From Xanthomarina arctica (GTDB taxonomy: Bacteria; Bacteroidota; Bacteroidia; Flavobacteriales; Flavobacteriaceae): a stretch of 64,000 nt of DNA. Every line of letters starts with the position of its first letter. The first letter of the stretch is position 1. Location: NCBI RefSeq assembly GCF_014638915.1, contig NZ_BMFQ01000001.1, positions 744,001 to 808,000 on the forward strand, read 5' to 3'. Below, piece by piece: positions 10,212 through 18,459 of this stretch. A model generated the notes under the pieces. It saw only the letters and a list, made by a program, of their open reading frames with translations. It was not told the origin of the DNA and did not search any database. The position numbers were made by a program, and so were the translations under genes.

Positions 10212-10216
10212 CTAAT
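10196..10216. repeat. dispersed palindrome, copy b (degenerate)
   Basis: Left arm ATTCCTGCGAAAG matches the consensus, while the right arm has decayed to TAGCTAAT. It supplies the TAG stop codon of the ABM-fold gene. Confidence 0.5.
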
Positions 10217-10232
10217 CTTATTAAATAAAAAG

Positions 10233-10252
10233 ATTCCTGCCTACGAAGGAAT
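10233..10252. repeat. dispersed palindrome, copy c
   Basis: ATTCCTGCCTACGAAGGAAT: the outer arms ATTCCT and AGGAAT pair and the centre is rearranged. It ends 5 bases before the pbpC start codon, so it would fold in the pbpC leader and overlap the ribosome-binding region. Confidence 0.6.
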
Positions 10253-10257
10253 TTGAC

Positions 10258-12609
10258 ATGAAAAAAATCACGACCTACATAAAAAACCATAAAATCAAAT
10301 CGGCAATAGTGCTCCTTTTGCTTATTGTTTATTATTTCTGTTTACCAAAACAGCTATTTACGGATCCTACAGCAACAGTTATAACTAGTAAAAACAACCG
10401 ACTTTTAGGGGCACAGATAGCAACGGATGGCCAATGGCGATTTCCTCAAAATGATACCGTTCCCGAAAAATTTAAAACCTGCATCATTCAGTTTGAAGAT
10501 GCGTATTTTTATAAACATCCAGGGTTTAATCCAGTTTCTATTTTTAAAGCCTTTACCGAGAACTTAAAATCTGATGGAATTAAACGTGGTGGGAGCACAC
10601 TCACCCAACAAGTCATTCGTTTATCACGGAAAGGTCAAAATAGAACTTATTTTGAAAAAGTTATTGAAATTATTTTAGCCACACGTTTAGAGTTTCGGGA
10701 GAGTAAAGATCAAATTCTAGCTTATTACAGCAGTCATGCGCCTTTTGGTGGTAATGTTGTTGGGCTAGACGCCGCTTCTTGGCGGTATTTTAATCGAGAT
10801 GCAACCCAATTATCATGGGCAGAAAGTGCTACGTTAGCAGTACTGCCGAATGCTCCCAGCCTAATTTATCCTGGTAAAAATCAAGAGCAGTTGCTTAAAA
10901 AACGCAATCGCCTACTTCAAAAATTATTAGATAAGGAAATTATAGATTCGTTAACTTTTCAACTTTCTGTTGCTGAAAGTTTACCTCTAAAACCTTACGG
11001 TTTACCACAGGTAGCTCCACATTTACTACAAAAAGTCGCCCAGACGCATTTAGGAAAACGGGTTCTAACAACGGTCGATTATAATTTACAAGAACGTGCC
11101 AATCAAATTATAAAAACACATTATAACCAGTTAAAGCAAAACGATATTCATAATGCGGCAGTGTTAATTCTGGACGTAAATACACGTGAAGTTTTGGCTT
11201 ATATCGGTAATACACCAACCGATAAATTTCATCAAAAAGACGTCGATATTATTGATAAACCTAGAAGCACAGGAAGCATTTTAAAGCCGTTTTTGTATGC
11301 CGCAATGTTGGATGCAGGAGATATGCTACCCAATACGTTGGTAGCCGATGTTCCAACACAATTTGGAAGCTACAATCCTGAAAATTATAATAAAAGCTAT
11401 GATGGTGCAGTTCCTGCTAGTCAGGCTTTATCTCGATCCTTAAATGTTCCATCGGTTAGAATGCTTCAGGAGTTTGGTTTGGATAGGTTTTATCAGTATT
11501 TAAAAAAATTAAAACTAAAAGATATCTCACAAAATGCCAATTATTATGGCTTATCACTTATTTTGGGTGGTGCCGAAAGTAATTTATGGGATTTATGTAA
11601 AAGCTATGCATCGTTTTCTTCCACCTTAAATCATTTTTCTGAAACGTCTAGCGAATATTTCAGCAAAGAATATTGCGAACCTATTTTTATCAATTCGGAA
11701 TCTATCGACTTCGGAAAAAAAACACCTGGTAAAACATTATATGATGCCGCTTCCATATACTTAACCTACGAGAGTTTAAAGGAAGTCAACCGTCCAGAAG
11801 GTGATGAAAACTGGGAATTTTACGATGGTTCAAAACAAATAGCATGGAAAACAGGCACTAGTTTTGGGTTTCGTGATGCTTGGGCTATTGGAACCACCAA
11901 AGATTATGTAGTTGGGGTTTGGGTAGGAAATGCCGATGGGGAAGGTAGACCTGGATTGGTTGGCGTTCAAACAGCGGCTCCTATTTTATTTGATGTATTT
12001 GATTTGTTACCCAATAGCGATTGGTTTTCGAAACCCTTTGATGAAATGCAAGAAATAAGTATTTGCAAATTAAGTGGGCATCGAGCATCACCAAATTGCG
12101 ACGTGGTTGAGCAAAAATTTGTTCAGATCTCGGGATTAAAAACGAAACCTTGTCCGTATCATGTGTTGGTGCATTTGGATGCTACAGAACAATATCAGGT
12201 AAATTCTTCCTGTGAAACTATAGCTAATATATCGAATAAATCCTGGTTTGTATTACCTCCATTAATGGCTTTTTATTACAAAACCAAAAATCCGTTTTAT
12301 AAACCTTTACCTCCATTTAGAGCAGATTGTTTGAGCGATGAGCTTATTTCTATGCAATTTATTTATCCAAATGATAACAATACCGTTTTTTTACCTAAAG
12401 ATTTTGATGGTAAAACCAGTGAATTAATTCTAAAAATTGCCCATTCCAAACCAGATACAACTGTTTTTTGGTATTTAGATGACACTTTTTTAGGAAGTAC
12501 TAAAGACATTCATGAATTTGCCGTTTTACCCAAATATGGTAGCCACGTAATCACTGTTGTAGATACCTATGGGAATGAAGTAAAACGCCACATTGAAATT
12601 TCAAATTAA
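10258..12609 (+). CDS. pbpC: penicillin-binding protein 1C (bifunctional transglycosylase/transpeptidase)
   Basis: A 783-residue inner-membrane enzyme that polymerises and cross-links peptidoglycan. One N-terminal membrane helix (about residues 14-28) is followed by the GT51 domain with FEDAYFYKHPG and GGSTLTQQ (near residue 111), then the transpeptidase domain with the active-site SILK (Ser340, Lys343), SLN and KTGTS. The C-terminal about 90 residues (TVFWYLDDTFLGS to the end) match the extra domain typical of PBP1C. Genomic pairing with the alpha-2-macroglobulin gene supports the 1C assignment: the trap is thought to guard the cell wall when it is breached, with PBP1C repairing it. Confidence 0.95.
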   Translation: MKKITTYIKNHKIKSAIVLLLLIVYYFCLPKQLFTDPTATVITSKNNRLLGAQIATDGQWRFPQNDTVPEKFKTCIIQFEDAYFYKHPGFNPVSIFKAFTENLKSDGIKRGGSTLTQQVIRLSRKGQNRTYFEKVIEIILATRLEFRESKDQILAYYSSHAPFGGNVVGLDAASWRYFNRDATQLSWAESATLAVLPNAPSLIYPGKNQEQLLKKRNRLLQKLLDKEIIDSLTFQLSVAESLPLKPYGLPQVAPHLLQKVAQTHLGKRVLTTVDYNLQERANQIIKTHYNQLKQNDIHNAAVLILDVNTREVLAYIGNTPTDKFHQKDVDIIDKPRSTGSILKPFLYAAMLDAGDMLPNTLVADVPTQFGSYNPENYNKSYDGAVPASQALSRSLNVPSVRMLQEFGLDRFYQYLKKLKLKDISQNANYYGLSLILGGAESNLWDLCKSYASFSSTLNHFSETSSEYFSKEYCEPIFINSESIDFGKKTPGKTLYDAASIYLTYESLKEVNRPEGDENWEFYDGSKQIAWKTGTSFGFRDAWAIGTTKDYVVGVWVGNADGEGRPGLVGVQTAAPILFDVFDLLPNSDWFSKPFDEMQEISICKLSGHRASPNCDVVEQKFVQISGLKTKPCPYHVLVHLDATEQYQVNSSCETIANISNKSWFVLPPLMAFYYKTKNPFYKPLPPFRADCLSDELISMQFIYPNDNNTVFLPKDFDGKTSELILKIAHSKPDTTVFWYLDDTFLGSTKDIHEFAVLPKYGSHVITVVDTYGNEVKRHIEISN

Positions 12610-12625
12610 AATCTGTAACAAATTT

Positions 12626-12654
12626 TTGTCTTCTTAACCTAAAGATTATCTTTA
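12626..12654 (+). promoter_or_regulatory. candidate promoter of the AEC transporter gene
   Basis: TTG at 12626-12628, an 18-base spacer, then TATCTTTA at 12647-12654, one mismatch from the Bacteroidota -7 consensus TAnnTTTG. The ATG is 14 bases further on. Confidence 0.4.
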
Positions 12655-12667
12655 ACGTTATTATATT

Positions 12668-13579
12668 ATGGATAACATTCTCCTACTTTTTCTTTGTTTA
12701 ATTCTCGGGTTTCTTTTTAAAAAAAGCAAAACATTCCCAAAAGATACGGCGTTAGTTCTTAATAAATTTGTCATTTATATTTCCCTGCCGGCAATGGCAT
12801 TATATTATTTGCCAAAGGTCGAGCTTTCTGAAAAATTACTATTTCCTATCGGTGTGGCTTGGATTGGGTTTTTACTATCCTTTATTGTTTTTTCATCTTT
12901 AGGAAAATGGCTTGGTTGGTCTAAAAGTTTAATTGGTTGTACTATTTTAATGGGTGGCTTAGGAAACACATCCTTTGTTGGAATTCCTGTTATAGAAGCC
13001 TTATATGATAAGGAAGGTTTAGAAACCTTGGTTTTAGTAGATTTACCAGGTACTTTTATCGCGCTTTCAACTGTTGGGATTTTAGTGGCAGCAACTTATT
13101 CTAGAGGAGAAGCAAATTTTAATCAAATAGGAAAACGAATTCTTGGATTCCCTCCCTTTTTAGCCTTTTGTGTTGGTTTTATGTGCATCCTTTTTAAAAT
13201 TGAAATGCCTGAAACACTAGATGGTGTTTTTGAAAATTTAGCAGCTACAGTTACACCGCTAGCCCTTGTTTCGGTTGGCTTTCAATTAAGTATTGAAAAA
13301 AGAAGTAAACATTGGGGCTTTGTGGTTCTTGTTTTAACCCAACAACTTATTATTTGGCCCTTAGTAATCTTACTATTTTATAAAACAGTTTTAGGACAAT
13401 CTGGTACAGCCATTGATGTCTGTGTGATGGAGGCTGGTATGGCACCTATGATTACAGCAGCTATAGTTTGTAATGCTTACGGGCTAAAACCTAAATTAAG
13501 CAATATGATAGTAAGTATTGGAATACCACTTTCGTTTGTTACTCTGGCGTTTTGGTATTGGATTTTAACCTTGGTTTAA
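12668..13579 (+). CDS. AEC (auxin efflux carrier) family transporter
   Basis: A 303-residue inner-membrane carrier with about ten hydrophobic segments across its length. The family moves small organic anions or related metabolites; the substrate is unknown here. The N-terminal half carries the family-typical pattern MGGLGNTSFVGIPVIEALY, and the C-terminal repeat EAGMAPMITAAIVCNAYGL is equally characteristic. It has its own candidate promoter and abuts the convergent YciI-like gene with no gap between the stop codons. Confidence 0.88.
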   Translation: MDNILLLFLCLILGFLFKKSKTFPKDTALVLNKFVIYISLPAMALYYLPKVELSEKLLFPIGVAWIGFLLSFIVFSSLGKWLGWSKSLIGCTILMGGLGNTSFVGIPVIEALYDKEGLETLVLVDLPGTFIALSTVGILVAATYSRGEANFNQIGKRILGFPPFLAFCVGFMCILFKIEMPETLDGVFENLAATVTPLALVSVGFQLSIEKRSKHWGFVVLVLTQQLIIWPLVILLFYKTVLGQSGTAIDVCVMEAGMAPMITAAIVCNAYGLKPKLSNMIVSIGIPLSFVTLAFWYWILTLV

Positions 13580-14128
13580 TTACCTTAAAGAACCACCTTT
13601 TTTAGTCCACCACGGGTGTATTTCTATAACCAGTCTACCAGCTTGAACCATAGGGTCTAAATTAGCTAAACTATCTGCCATTTTAAGAGTCGGCACGGTA
13701 TAAACTGCAACCCCACGAATAGAACCATCGTCTCCAAAAGGCCCAATTAAATCGGCATAACCTTCTTCGTGCATCCGGCCCAAATGTGCTAAATGTGCTT
13801 CTTGAAGCAAAGCCGCTTCTTCTTCGTTTTGAGTACGAATAGGACCGCTTTTAAGAAATGCCATAAAATATTGTTGCATTAGTATGGTGTCCTGGGTTTT
13901 GGCATCTACATAATCGAAGGTTTGAAAACCTTTTGCTGTTAATTCTTCTTTTAGTTCCTTAATTGTTTTTTCTGAAGGTTCTATTTCAATTTGGACCTCT
14001 TCAATATTAAGTTCCTCAATGATGCTGTCTGTATCTTTTTCGAAACTTTCAGTTGGTGATTCCTTAATATCTTGTTTACAAGCTGTAAAGGCCATGAAAC
14101 AAAAAAGAATGCCTATAAAATTTTTCAT
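13580..14128 (-). CDS. YciI-like domain lipoprotein
   Basis: 182 residues. A lipoprotein signal (MKNFIGILFCFMAFTAC, Cys17) leads into an acidic linker (residues about 20-65), then a YCII-related domain: QYFMAFLKSGP, EAHLAHLGRMHEEGYADLIGPF, GVAVYTV and a final EIHPWW. YCII domains are small cytosolic ferredoxin-like folds, some with enzyme activity; an exported, lipid-anchored version with an acidic spacer is unusual. It lies one base downstream of the CYTH gene on the same strand, so the two are probably co-transcribed. No function is assigned. Confidence 0.8.
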   Translation of the reverse strand: MKNFIGILFCFMAFTACKQDIKESPTESFEKDTDSIIEELNIEEVQIEIEPSEKTIKELKEELTAKGFQTFDYVDAKTQDTILMQQYFMAFLKSGPIRTQNEEEAALLQEAHLAHLGRMHEEGYADLIGPFGDDGSIRGVAVYTVPTLKMADSLANLDPMVQAGRLVIEIHPWWTKKGGSLR

Positions 14129-14129
14129 G

Positions 14130-14597
14130 TTACCAAGTTTTATATGGATGATTGCTTAATTGCGAGTTGTAATATTTAATATTTCCTGTCACTTCCTCAC
14201 CCAACCAAGTAGGTTTAGAAAATAGTTCTGTTGGATGGTTTAATTCAATTTCGGCAACAACTAAACCTTCATTATCACCATAAAATTCGTCAACTTCAAA
14301 GGTGTGATTTCCAGATTTGATTAAATATCTTGTTTTTTCAATCATGCCCTTTTCACATAATTTCAAAAGTGCTTCAGTATCTGTTTTGCTAATTTCTTTT
14401 TCCCATTCAAATCTGGATAAACCTGCATCATCCGACAATCCTTTTACAGTTAAAAAGCCAAGACTATCAGTTAATCTAATACGAACGGTTCTCTCTTTAT
14501 TCGAATTTAAAAAGCCTTGAATTATTTTTATTTGCTTAAATGCTTCATCCTTAAAAGCATGACTTTTGACTAAAAACTTACGTTCTATTTCAATCAT
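14130..14597 (-). CDS. CYTH domain protein (triphosphate tunnel metalloenzyme)
   Basis: 155 residues with the N-terminal signature EIERKFLVK (ExExK, residues 3-7) that starts the CYTH fold. Members bind triphosphate groups in a beta tunnel using Mg or Mn ions and act as inorganic triphosphatase, thiamine triphosphatase or class IV adenylate cyclase. Other matching features are VRIRL, the LTVKG strand, FEWEKEI, TRYLI, FEVDEFYGDNEGLVVAEIEL. This short single-domain form with no C-terminal CHAD domain is most likely a small triphosphatase. Product specificity is inferred. Confidence 0.88.
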   Translation of the reverse strand: MIEIERKFLVKSHAFKDEAFKQIKIIQGFLNSNKERTVRIRLTDSLGFLTVKGLSDDAGLSRFEWEKEISKTDTEALLKLCEKGMIEKTRYLIKSGNHTFEVDEFYGDNEGLVVAEIELNHPTELFSKPTWLGEEVTGNIKYYNSQLSNHPYKTW

Positions 14598-14601
14598 AAT
14601 T

Positions 14602-14621
14602 ATTTCCCACGAAAGTGGATG
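14602..14621. repeat. dispersed palindrome, copy d (divergent)
   Basis: ATTTCCCACGAAAGTGGATG: a small stem CCCAC/GTGG around GAAA, with the same layout as the family but changed arm bases. It sits between the CYTH start and the upstream oxidoreductase stop codon. Confidence 0.4.
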
Positions 14622-14626
14622 TCAAT

Positions 14627-15289
14627 TTATTTATTAGTTGCTAATATTTTAATTTCATCTGAAAGAATTCTTCCAGAAGGATGAAAACTATTAGCTAAAA
14701 TAACCATGCACTTTGCAATGGTAATAGGATGAATAGATTTATACTTTGACAGTGAACCAATCATAAGTGGATTAATAAGTTTCATAAACACGTTTGCAAC
14801 AGATTCACCAAGCCTTTTTTCATTTCTGTCTCCACTAATTAATGAGGGTTGCAACAAATAGGTATTTGGAATTTTTTCCAATAATACAGCCTCTTCCATT
14901 CTGCCTTTGGTACGGTTGTAAAATACCTTACTTTGTTTGTCTGCGCCTAAGGCAGAAATAACCACCAACGTATTTATGTTGTTTTGCCTACATAGTTGGG
15001 CTGCCGCAACAGGAATTCCATAATCTATTTGTAGGTATTTTTCTTCGTCAGGTGTTTTAGCCTTTGTGGTTCCAATACAGCAGAAAACCTCATCTCCAAT
15101 AAATAGATTTTTATATGAAGATAAATCCATTAAATCAACTAGGTGTTCCTCAATTTTATCATGTTTTATGTTGCATGACGACCTTGAAAATAGAATTATT
15201 TTGCTATACCTAGTATCTAAAACTAGTTGTTCTAACACTAAACCCCCAGTTAAACCTGTTGCTCCTAAAATGATTGCTGTTTTCCCCAT
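14627..15289 (-). CDS. NAD(P)-binding Rossmann oxidoreductase (atypical SDR, NAD(P)H-binding type)
   Basis: 220 residues starting with the dinucleotide-binding motif GATGLTGG (residues 9-16). The mid-region CCIGTTKAKTPDE and the later VVISALGAD followed by YNRTKGRMEEA resemble the NAD(P)H-binding, HTATIP2/YwnB-like atypical SDR group, which lacks the classical YxxxK layout. Often seen in bacteria as a single soluble domain of unknown substrate. It is the first gene of a minus-strand run with the CYTH and YciI genes and diverges from dinB, with only 38 bases between the two start codons. Confidence 0.8.
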   Translation of the reverse strand: MGKTAIILGATGLTGGLVLEQLVLDTRYSKIILFSRSSCNIKHDKIEEHLVDLMDLSSYKNLFIGDEVFCCIGTTKAKTPDEEKYLQIDYGIPVAAAQLCRQNNINTLVVISALGADKQSKVFYNRTKGRMEEAVLLEKIPNTYLLQPSLISGDRNEKRLGESVANVFMKLINPLMIGSLSKYKSIHPITIAKCMVILANSFHPSGRILSDEIKILATNK

Positions 15290-15327
15290 TTCGACCTATA
15301 ATTTTGATAAAGATATTATAAATTTAC

Positions 15328-16440
15328 ATGATGCTAGACAATTTACCAATTCGAAAAATTATTCATGTAGATATGGACGCTTTTTACGCGTCTGTTGAAC
15401 AAATGGATAATCCAGAACTAATAGGTAAACCCATTGCAGTTGGAGGGGAAGGAGCGCGTGGAGTGGTTGCGGCTGCTAGTTATGAAGCTAGAAAATTTGG
15501 TGTTAGAAGTGCTATTAGTGGCGCGCAAGCCAGACGAAATTGTCCAGAACTTATTTTTGTAAAACCTCGGTTTGATAGATATCAGGAGATTTCAAAACAA
15601 GTAAAAAAGATATTTTACGACTATACAGATTTAGTAGAACCATTGTCTCTTGATGAAGCGTATTTGGATGTTACCGAAAATAAAAAAGGAAATCCAAGTG
15701 CGAGTTTGTTGGCCAAAGAAATTAGAGAACGTATTTTTAAGGAAGTTGGGTTGACAGCTTCTGCGGGAATTTCTATTAATAAGTTTGTGGCTAAAGTAGC
15801 TAGTGATTACAACAAACCTAATGGACAAAAAACAGTTAATCCTGAGGAAGTTGTTGGATTTTTAGAAGCTTTGGATATTAGAAAATTTTATGGCGTTGGA
15901 AAAGTAACTGCTGATAAAATGTACCAATTAGGTATTTTTACTGGAAAAGATTTAAAATCTAAAACCTTAGAATATTTAGATTCTAATTTTGGAAAGTCTG
16001 GGCGTTTCTATTATTACATTGTTAGAGGCATTCATAATTCAGAAGTGAAACCACACAGAACTAGAAAATCTTTAGCTGCCGAACGAACTTTTCATGAAAA
16101 TTTATCGAGTGAAATATTTATGCTTGAAAAATTAGATCATATTGCTCAAGAAGTTGAAAAACGTTTAGCTAAAAGTAAGGTTTCAGGTAAAACAGTGACC
16201 TTAAAAATTAAGTATAGTGATTTTAGCTTACAAACTAGAAGTAAAACTTTACCTTATTATATAGGTGATAAAGATCTGATTTTGGAAGTCGCTAAAGATT
16301 TGTTATATCAGGAGAAATTGAGTAATTCCGTGAGATTGCTTGGTATTTCGATGTCTAATTTAAATAATGAATCTAAAATCAAAAAACCAAGCAAACCCGA
16401 AACTAAAACGGTTACTGTACAGTTGCAGTTTGAGTTTTAA
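15328..16440 (+). CDS. dinB: DNA polymerase IV (Y-family translesion polymerase)
   Basis: A 370-residue lesion-bypass polymerase. Catalytic residues are visible: Asp15 in HVDMDAFYASVE and Asp109-Glu110 in LSLDEAYLD. The helix-hairpin-helix region and little-finger domain follow (RKSLAAERTF starts the latter). The protein ends in QLQFEF, which resembles the QLxLF clamp-binding peptide through which Pol IV docks on the sliding clamp. Two ATGs in a row (15328 and 15331) leave the start uncertain by one residue. Its stop codon overlaps the convergent pyk stop. No LexA-like box was recognised upstream. Confidence 0.95.
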   Translation: MMLDNLPIRKIIHVDMDAFYASVEQMDNPELIGKPIAVGGEGARGVVAAASYEARKFGVRSAISGAQARRNCPELIFVKPRFDRYQEISKQVKKIFYDYTDLVEPLSLDEAYLDVTENKKGNPSASLLAKEIRERIFKEVGLTASAGISINKFVAKVASDYNKPNGQKTVNPEEVVGFLEALDIRKFYGVGKVTADKMYQLGIFTGKDLKSKTLEYLDSNFGKSGRFYYYIVRGIHNSEVKPHRTRKSLAAERTFHENLSSEIFMLEKLDHIAQEVEKRLAKSKVSGKTVTLKIKYSDFSLQTRSKTLPYYIGDKDLILEVAKDLLYQEKLSNSVRLLGISMSNLNNESKIKKPSKPETKTVTVQLQFEF

Positions 16441-17879
16441 AAATTACAACTTGAAATTTCCGTTACTCTCAAAGTGTTTACCATCCCTTTTGCCTGTATT
16501 GGCATAGCAGCCAAACTAATTAACATGTCTCCGGTTTCTAGATAACCTTTCTGACAAGCTATTTTATTTACATCTTCAATGGTTTCGTCTGTACTAACAA
16601 ACTTATCGTAAAAGAATGCTTTAACTCCCCAAAGTAAATTAAGCTGTGTTAAAATACGTTTGTTTGAAGTAAACACTAAAATGTGAGCACTTGGTCTCCA
16701 CGCAGAAATTTGAAAAGCCGTATAACCACTATTTGTTAAAGTAGAAATAGCTTTTGCATCAATTTCGTTTGCCATATTAGCGGCGTGATAACAAATAGAT
16801 TTTGTAATGTATCTTTTAGTACGAATATGTGGTGGTATTTGTGGTACCTTAATTAATGACGAATCTTCAACACTTTTAATAATATTCGACATTTGTCTTA
16901 TAACTTGTACAGGATAACTACCAACTGAGGTTTCACCAGAAAGCATCACGGCATCTGCGCCATCCATAACGGAGTTGGCAACATCATTAACTTCTGCTCG
17001 AGTTGGGGTTAAGCTGGAAATCATGGTTTCCATCATTTGAGTGGCTATAATTACTGGAATTCTAGCTTGTTTGGCTCTTAAAACAAGTTTCTTTTGAATT
17101 AAAGGAACTTCTTCGGCTGGAATTTCAACACCTAAATCACCACGAGCTACCATTAAACCATCGCAATGAGCTACAATGGAATCTATATTTTCAACAGCTT
17201 CTGGTTTTTCAATTTTAGCTATAATTGGAATTTTATGATCGCTATGTTTACTTATTAAATCGGACAAAAGCATTAAATCTTCAGCATGTCTAACAAAAGA
17301 AAGCGCAAACCAATCTACCTTTTGTTCTATTGCAAAAATGGCATCTTCTATATCTTTTTCTGTAAGTGCAGGTTGTGAAATATTCGTATTTGGTAAATTG
17401 ACTCCTTTTTTAGAGCGCAAAGGACCACCTTGAATGACACGAGCTACAACTTCACTTTTTTTATCTGAAGACACAACTTCAAAGATTAATTTCCCATCAT
17501 CCAATAGAATTCTTTCACCTGGCTTTGCATCTTGTGGGAATCTGTCGTAAGTCATGTAAACACGTTCTTTTGTGCCTTCAAAACGTTCTCCAGTTGCAAA
17601 AACAATTTCATCTCCTTCATTGACAAAAACTTCGCCTTTCATGGTCCCAACACGTAATTTTGGGCCTTGTAAATCGGCAAGAATCGCTGCATTGTATTCA
17701 AATTCTTCGTTTAATTCACGTATCATTATGATACGTTCTTTTACGTCGTCATAATTAGCATGAGAAAAGTTTATTCTAAACACGTCAACACCTTCATCTA
17801 ACATGCCTTTTAAAACTTCTTTAGTGCTAGTTGCTGGGCCTAAAGTGGCTACAATTTTGGTTTTTTTTCTTTTTAACAT
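16437..17879 (-). CDS. pyk: pyruvate kinase
   Basis: 480 residues; converts phosphoenolpyruvate and ADP to pyruvate and ATP in the last step of glycolysis. The start TKIVATLGPATS, the active-site MVARGDLGVEIPAEEVP, and the ATQMMETMISS motif are all present, as is the C-terminal allosteric-type domain. It overlaps the stop codon of the upstream IPExxxVDY-type gene by one base, an arrangement recurring in Flavobacteriia, so the two are one transcription unit. The longest frame and the family start coincide. Confidence 0.97.
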   Translation of the reverse strand: MLKRKKTKIVATLGPATSTKEVLKGMLDEGVDVFRINFSHANYDDVKERIIMIRELNEEFEYNAAILADLQGPKLRVGTMKGEVFVNEGDEIVFATGERFEGTKERVYMTYDRFPQDAKPGERILLDDGKLIFEVVSSDKKSEVVARVIQGGPLRSKKGVNLPNTNISQPALTEKDIEDAIFAIEQKVDWFALSFVRHAEDLMLLSDLISKHSDHKIPIIAKIEKPEAVENIDSIVAHCDGLMVARGDLGVEIPAEEVPLIQKKLVLRAKQARIPVIIATQMMETMISSLTPTRAEVNDVANSVMDGADAVMLSGETSVGSYPVQVIRQMSNIIKSVEDSSLIKVPQIPPHIRTKRYITKSICYHAANMANEIDAKAISTLTNSGYTAFQISAWRPSAHILVFTSNKRILTQLNLLWGVKAFFYDKFVSTDETIEDVNKIACQKGYLETGDMLISLAAMPIQAKGMVNTLRVTEISSCNF

Positions 17880-18364
17880 TAATTGAATATTAGATTATTT
17901 TTTGATTTAAGTTGCTCGACTTCAATTTGATAAGCCGTAATTACAGAAGCAATTTGTTGAATCTTGTTTATTATATTTTGAGTTTCACTTGTGCTAAAAT
18001 CTTCGTCGTTAATTTTTAACAGAAAATTTATTTTTTTTAGTTCTGGAAGTAAATAATAGGTTTCTATTATTTTACCAGTGTTTGAAAACAAGCTATTATC
18101 AAGTGTGGTATTTGTAGTTTCAACCTTACATGTGTTAGATGTCAAATTCCAAGTAATAAGTTGTTTGCTGTCTTCCCATTCGTAAATGGAATAGTTAGCA
18201 TTGTTGCTAAAATCTAAATCTGGTGTTTTTCGTTTTAGATTGATATTTAATTTCGAATTCAATAAATAAGCAAGTCTATAATCTTCTATAGATGTATGAA
18301 TTCCAATGAGAGTAAAATCTGCATCATCAAAAAAATCTTCTAAGCTAAGTTTTTTTATTGCCAT
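17879..18364 (-). CDS. IPExxxVDY family protein (function unknown)
   Basis: A 161-residue protein found in Bacteroidota, typically just upstream of pyk, as here. The family is named for an N-terminal motif; here the matching segment reads GIHTSIEDYRLAYLLNSKL (residues 21-39), keeping the DYRLAY core. The rest is strand-rich with a C-terminal helix ending in LKSKNNLIFN. There is no signal peptide or membrane segment. The constant linkage to pyruvate kinase suggests a role linked to glycolytic flux or PK itself, but no activity is known. Confidence 0.8.
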   Translation of the reverse strand: MAIKKLSLEDFFDDADFTLIGIHTSIEDYRLAYLLNSKLNINLKRKTPDLDFSNNANYSIYEWEDSKQLITWNLTSNTCKVETTNTTLDNSLFSNTGKIIETYYLLPELKKINFLLKINDEDFSTSETQNIINKIQQIASVITAYQIEVEQLKSKNNLIFN

Positions 18365-18380
18365 AAAATCTATTGATATG

Positions 18381-18388
18381 TAAAGATA
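18381..18388 (-). promoter_or_regulatory. candidate -7 element for the IPExxxVDY-pyk unit
   Basis: On the minus strand TATCTTTA, one mismatch from TAnnTTTG, 17 bases before the ATG at 18364. Confidence 0.3.
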
Positions 18389-18459
18389 AGATTTATCCCA
18401 AACAATAAAGTGACGTTTTGTTTAAACTTAACATTAAAAAAATATTAATATAAACGAAA

